A stretch of DNA of 7,390 nt, taken from positions 1 through 7,390 of the forward strand of contig JACEST010000097.1 in NCBI GenBank assembly GCA_013911715.1, written 5' to 3'. This document shows, in pieces, positions 5,861 to 7,390 of this stretch (position 1 is the first letter of the stretch; every line of letters begins with the position of its first letter). The DNA is from Sphingopyxis sp. GTDB taxonomy: Bacteria; Pseudomonadota; Alphaproteobacteria; Sphingomonadales; Sphingomonadaceae. A program made the translations under genes and the position numbers. Under the pieces are notes generated by a model, which did no database searches, was not told the origin of the DNA, and worked only from the letters and a program-made list of their open reading frames with translations.

Positions 5861-5902
5861 ATGGGCAAGTTGTGGCCATCCCCTCCTTACAAGGAATCCA
5901 CC

Positions 5903-7390
5903 ATGGCCTATCAAGATGACATCGCCCAATCGGGCCGCACCATTCGCGATCAGGACGGCCGCTGGGACGCGATCAGCCCCGAAAGCGTCGCCCGGATGCG
6001 CGCGCAGAACCGCTTTCGCTCCGGCCTCGACATCGCCAAATATACCGCGCGAATCATGCGCGCCGACATGGCCGCCTATGACGCCGACCCCGCCAATTAC
6101 ACCCAGTCGCTGGGTTGCTGGCACGGCTTTGTCGCGCAGCAAAAGATGATCGCGGTGAAGAAGCATTTCGGCACCACCAAGGGCCGCTATATCTATCTTT
6201 CGGGCTGGATGATCGCCGCGCTGCGCAGCGAATTTGGCCCCCTGCCCGACCAGTCAATGCACGAAAAGACCAGCGTTCCCGCGCTGATCGAGGAAATTTA
6301 CACCTTCCTGCGCCAGGCTGACGCGCGCGAACTGGGCGGTCTGTACCGCGACCTCGACGCCGCGCGCGCCGCAGGGGACGAGGTCAAGGCCAAGCAGATT
6401 CTCAACGCCATCGACAATCACGAAACCCACGTCGTGCCGATCATCGCCGATATTGACGCAGGCTTCGGCAATGCCGAGGCGACCTATTTGCTCGCCAAGA
6501 AAATGATCGAGGCGGGAGCCTGCGCGCTGCAGATCGAAAATCAGGTGTCGGACGAAAAGCAATGCGGCCACCAGGACGGCAAAGTCACCGTCCCGCACGA
6601 AGATTTCCTCCAGAAAATCCGCGCGCTGCGCTACGCCTTCATGGAACTCGGCGTCGAGGACGGCGTGATCGTCGCACGCACCGACAGCCTGGGCGCGGGC
6701 CTGACCAAGCAGATCGCCTTCACCCGCGAGGCCGGCGATCTGGGCGATCAATATAACAGCTTCCTCGATTGCGAAGAAGTGGCCGGGACGGGCAACCCCG
6801 GCGACGTCCTCATCAACCGCGACGGCAAGCTGCTGCGGCCCAAGCGCCTGCCGTCAAACCTGTTCCAATTCCGTGCCGGATCGGGCGAGGACCGCTGCGT
6901 ACTCGATTGCATCACGTCGCTGCAGAACGGCGCCGACCTCATTTGGATCGAAACCGAAAAGCCGCACATCGAACAGATTGCCGGAATGGTCGACCGCATC
7001 CGCGAGGTCGTTCCCAACGCGAAGCTTGCGTACAATAATTCGCCCAGCTTCAACTGGACGCTGAACTTCCGCCAGCAAGTCTTCGACGCGTGGGAAAAGG
7101 AGGGCCGCGACCTCGCTGCCTATGACCGCGCCAAGCTGATGAGCGCCGATTATGACGACAGCGATCTGGCCATCGAGGCCGACAACCGCATCCGCACCTT
7201 CCAGCGCGACGCGGCGCAGCGCGCAGGCATTTTCCATCACCTGATCACGCTGCCAACCTATCACACTGCGGCGCTCAGCACCGACAATTTGGCCAAGGAT
7301 TATTTCGGCGAAATGGGCATGCTTGGCTATGTCGCGGGCGTCCAGCGCAAGGAAATCCGCCAGGGCATCGCCTGCGTCAAGCATCAGAAT
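5903..7390 (+). CDS. aceA: Isocitrate lyase, long form (3' end outside the window)
   Basis: Isocitrate lyase splits isocitrate to glyoxylate and succinate, the first step of the glyoxylate bypass needed for growth on acetate or fatty acids. The 496 residues seen match the approximately 530-residue type found in Pseudomonas and Acinetobacter relatives, so about 35 C-terminal residues are missing. Visible landmarks are SLGCWHGF near residue 70, the metal-binding loop DIDAGFGNAEATY (183-195), the active-site SDEKQCGHQ (216-224) with catalytic Cys221, ARTDSL (258-263), NNSPSFNW (378-385) and LPTYHTAALSTDN near 450. The active-site motif is KQCGH rather than the KKCGH of the short E. coli type, as expected for this subfamily. 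The ATG at 5903 has AAGGA 7 bases upstream. No catalytic residue is missing. It diverges from the ScfR-type regulator across 136 bases; malate synthase, its pathway partner, is not in the window. Confidence 0.96.
   Translation, partial: MAYQDDIAQSGRTIRDQDGRWDAISPESVARMRAQNRFRSGLDIAKYTARIMRADMAAYDADPANYTQSLGCWHGFVAQQKMIAVKKHFGTTKGRYIYLSGWMIAALRSEFGPLPDQSMHEKTSVPALIEEIYTFLRQADARELGGLYRDLDAARAAGDEVKAKQILNAIDNHETHVVPIIADIDAGFGNAEATYLLAKKMIEAGACALQIENQVSDEKQCGHQDGKVTVPHEDFLQKIRALRYAFMELGVEDGVIVARTDSLGAGLTKQIAFTREAGDLGDQYNSFLDCEEVAGTGNPGDVLINRDGKLLRPKRLPSNLFQFRAGSGEDRCVLDCITSLQNGADLIWIETEKPHIEQIAGMVDRIREVVPNAKLAYNNSPSFNWTLNFRQQVFDAWEKEGRDLAAYDRAKLMSADYDDSDLAIEADNRIRTFQRDAAQRAGIFHHLITLPTYHTAALSTDNLAKDYFGEMGMLGYVAGVQRKEIRQGIACVKHQN

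Noticed and set aside
5831..5862. Complete sigma-70 promoter for aceA built on TTGACA
   Set aside because: No acceptable -10 hexamer lies 16-18 bases downstream; the TTGACA is reported only as part of the repeat feature.
6254..6751. Minus-strand frames inside aceA, including 6854-7384
   Set aside because: Shadows of the isocitrate lyase reading frame, which contains all expected catalytic motifs.

Overview
The window comes from a GC-rich alphaproteobacterium, most likely a sphingomonad (Sphingopyxis or Sphingomonas type). This is inferred from the strong G/C bias at third codon positions, the XrtA/PEP-CTERM exopolysaccharide genes, and a RamB/ScfR-type regulator beside a long-form isocitrate lyase. 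The genus cannot be fixed from the sequence alone. Six protein genes are supported. Two are cut by the window edges (a PrsK-type kinase on the left, isocitrate lyase on the right). I see no tRNA, rRNA, CRISPR array or transposase gene.

Left block (1-2976, minus strand): an operon-like pair from an XrtA/PEP-CTERM exopolysaccharide locus. A membrane sugar-phosphate transferase of the TIGR03013 type is followed after 15 bases by the sensor kinase PrsK, which leaves the window just after its H-box. The 164-base gap upstream (2977-3140) holds an inverted repeat and a sequence resembling a sigma-54 promoter, with one mismatch. That would fit a locus controlled by PrsK and its partner PrsR, a sigma-54 activator family.

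Middle (3141-4380): a divergent plus-strand gene encodes a secreted envelope protein with a glycine zipper, an SH3 domain and a C-terminal two-cysteine module. A hairpin follows it. Then comes a stretch of clearly lower GC (about 51% by hand count over 3961-4380, against about 70% in sampled neighbouring lines). It holds one unrecognised 95-residue membrane-anchored gene on the minus strand and is framed by an 8-base perfect inverted repeat.

Right block (4378-7390): a minus-strand ScfR/RamB-family regulator is transcribed divergently from aceA (isocitrate lyase, glyoxylate bypass). Members of this regulator family sense short-chain acyl-CoA status and control acetate or propionate assimilation genes, so the pair looks like a self-contained control unit for growth on C2 and fatty-acid carbon. 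The 136-base shared control region holds a good sigma-70-like promoter for the regulator, a palindrome touching its start codon, and two copies of TTATnnnCAAAG spaced exactly 21 bases apart. These are the strongest operator candidates in the window.

I found no convincing new multi-gene system. The most worthwhile leads are the operator architecture between the regulator and aceA, the low-GC segment with the orphan gene, and the possible sigma-54 promoter of the exopolysaccharide genes.
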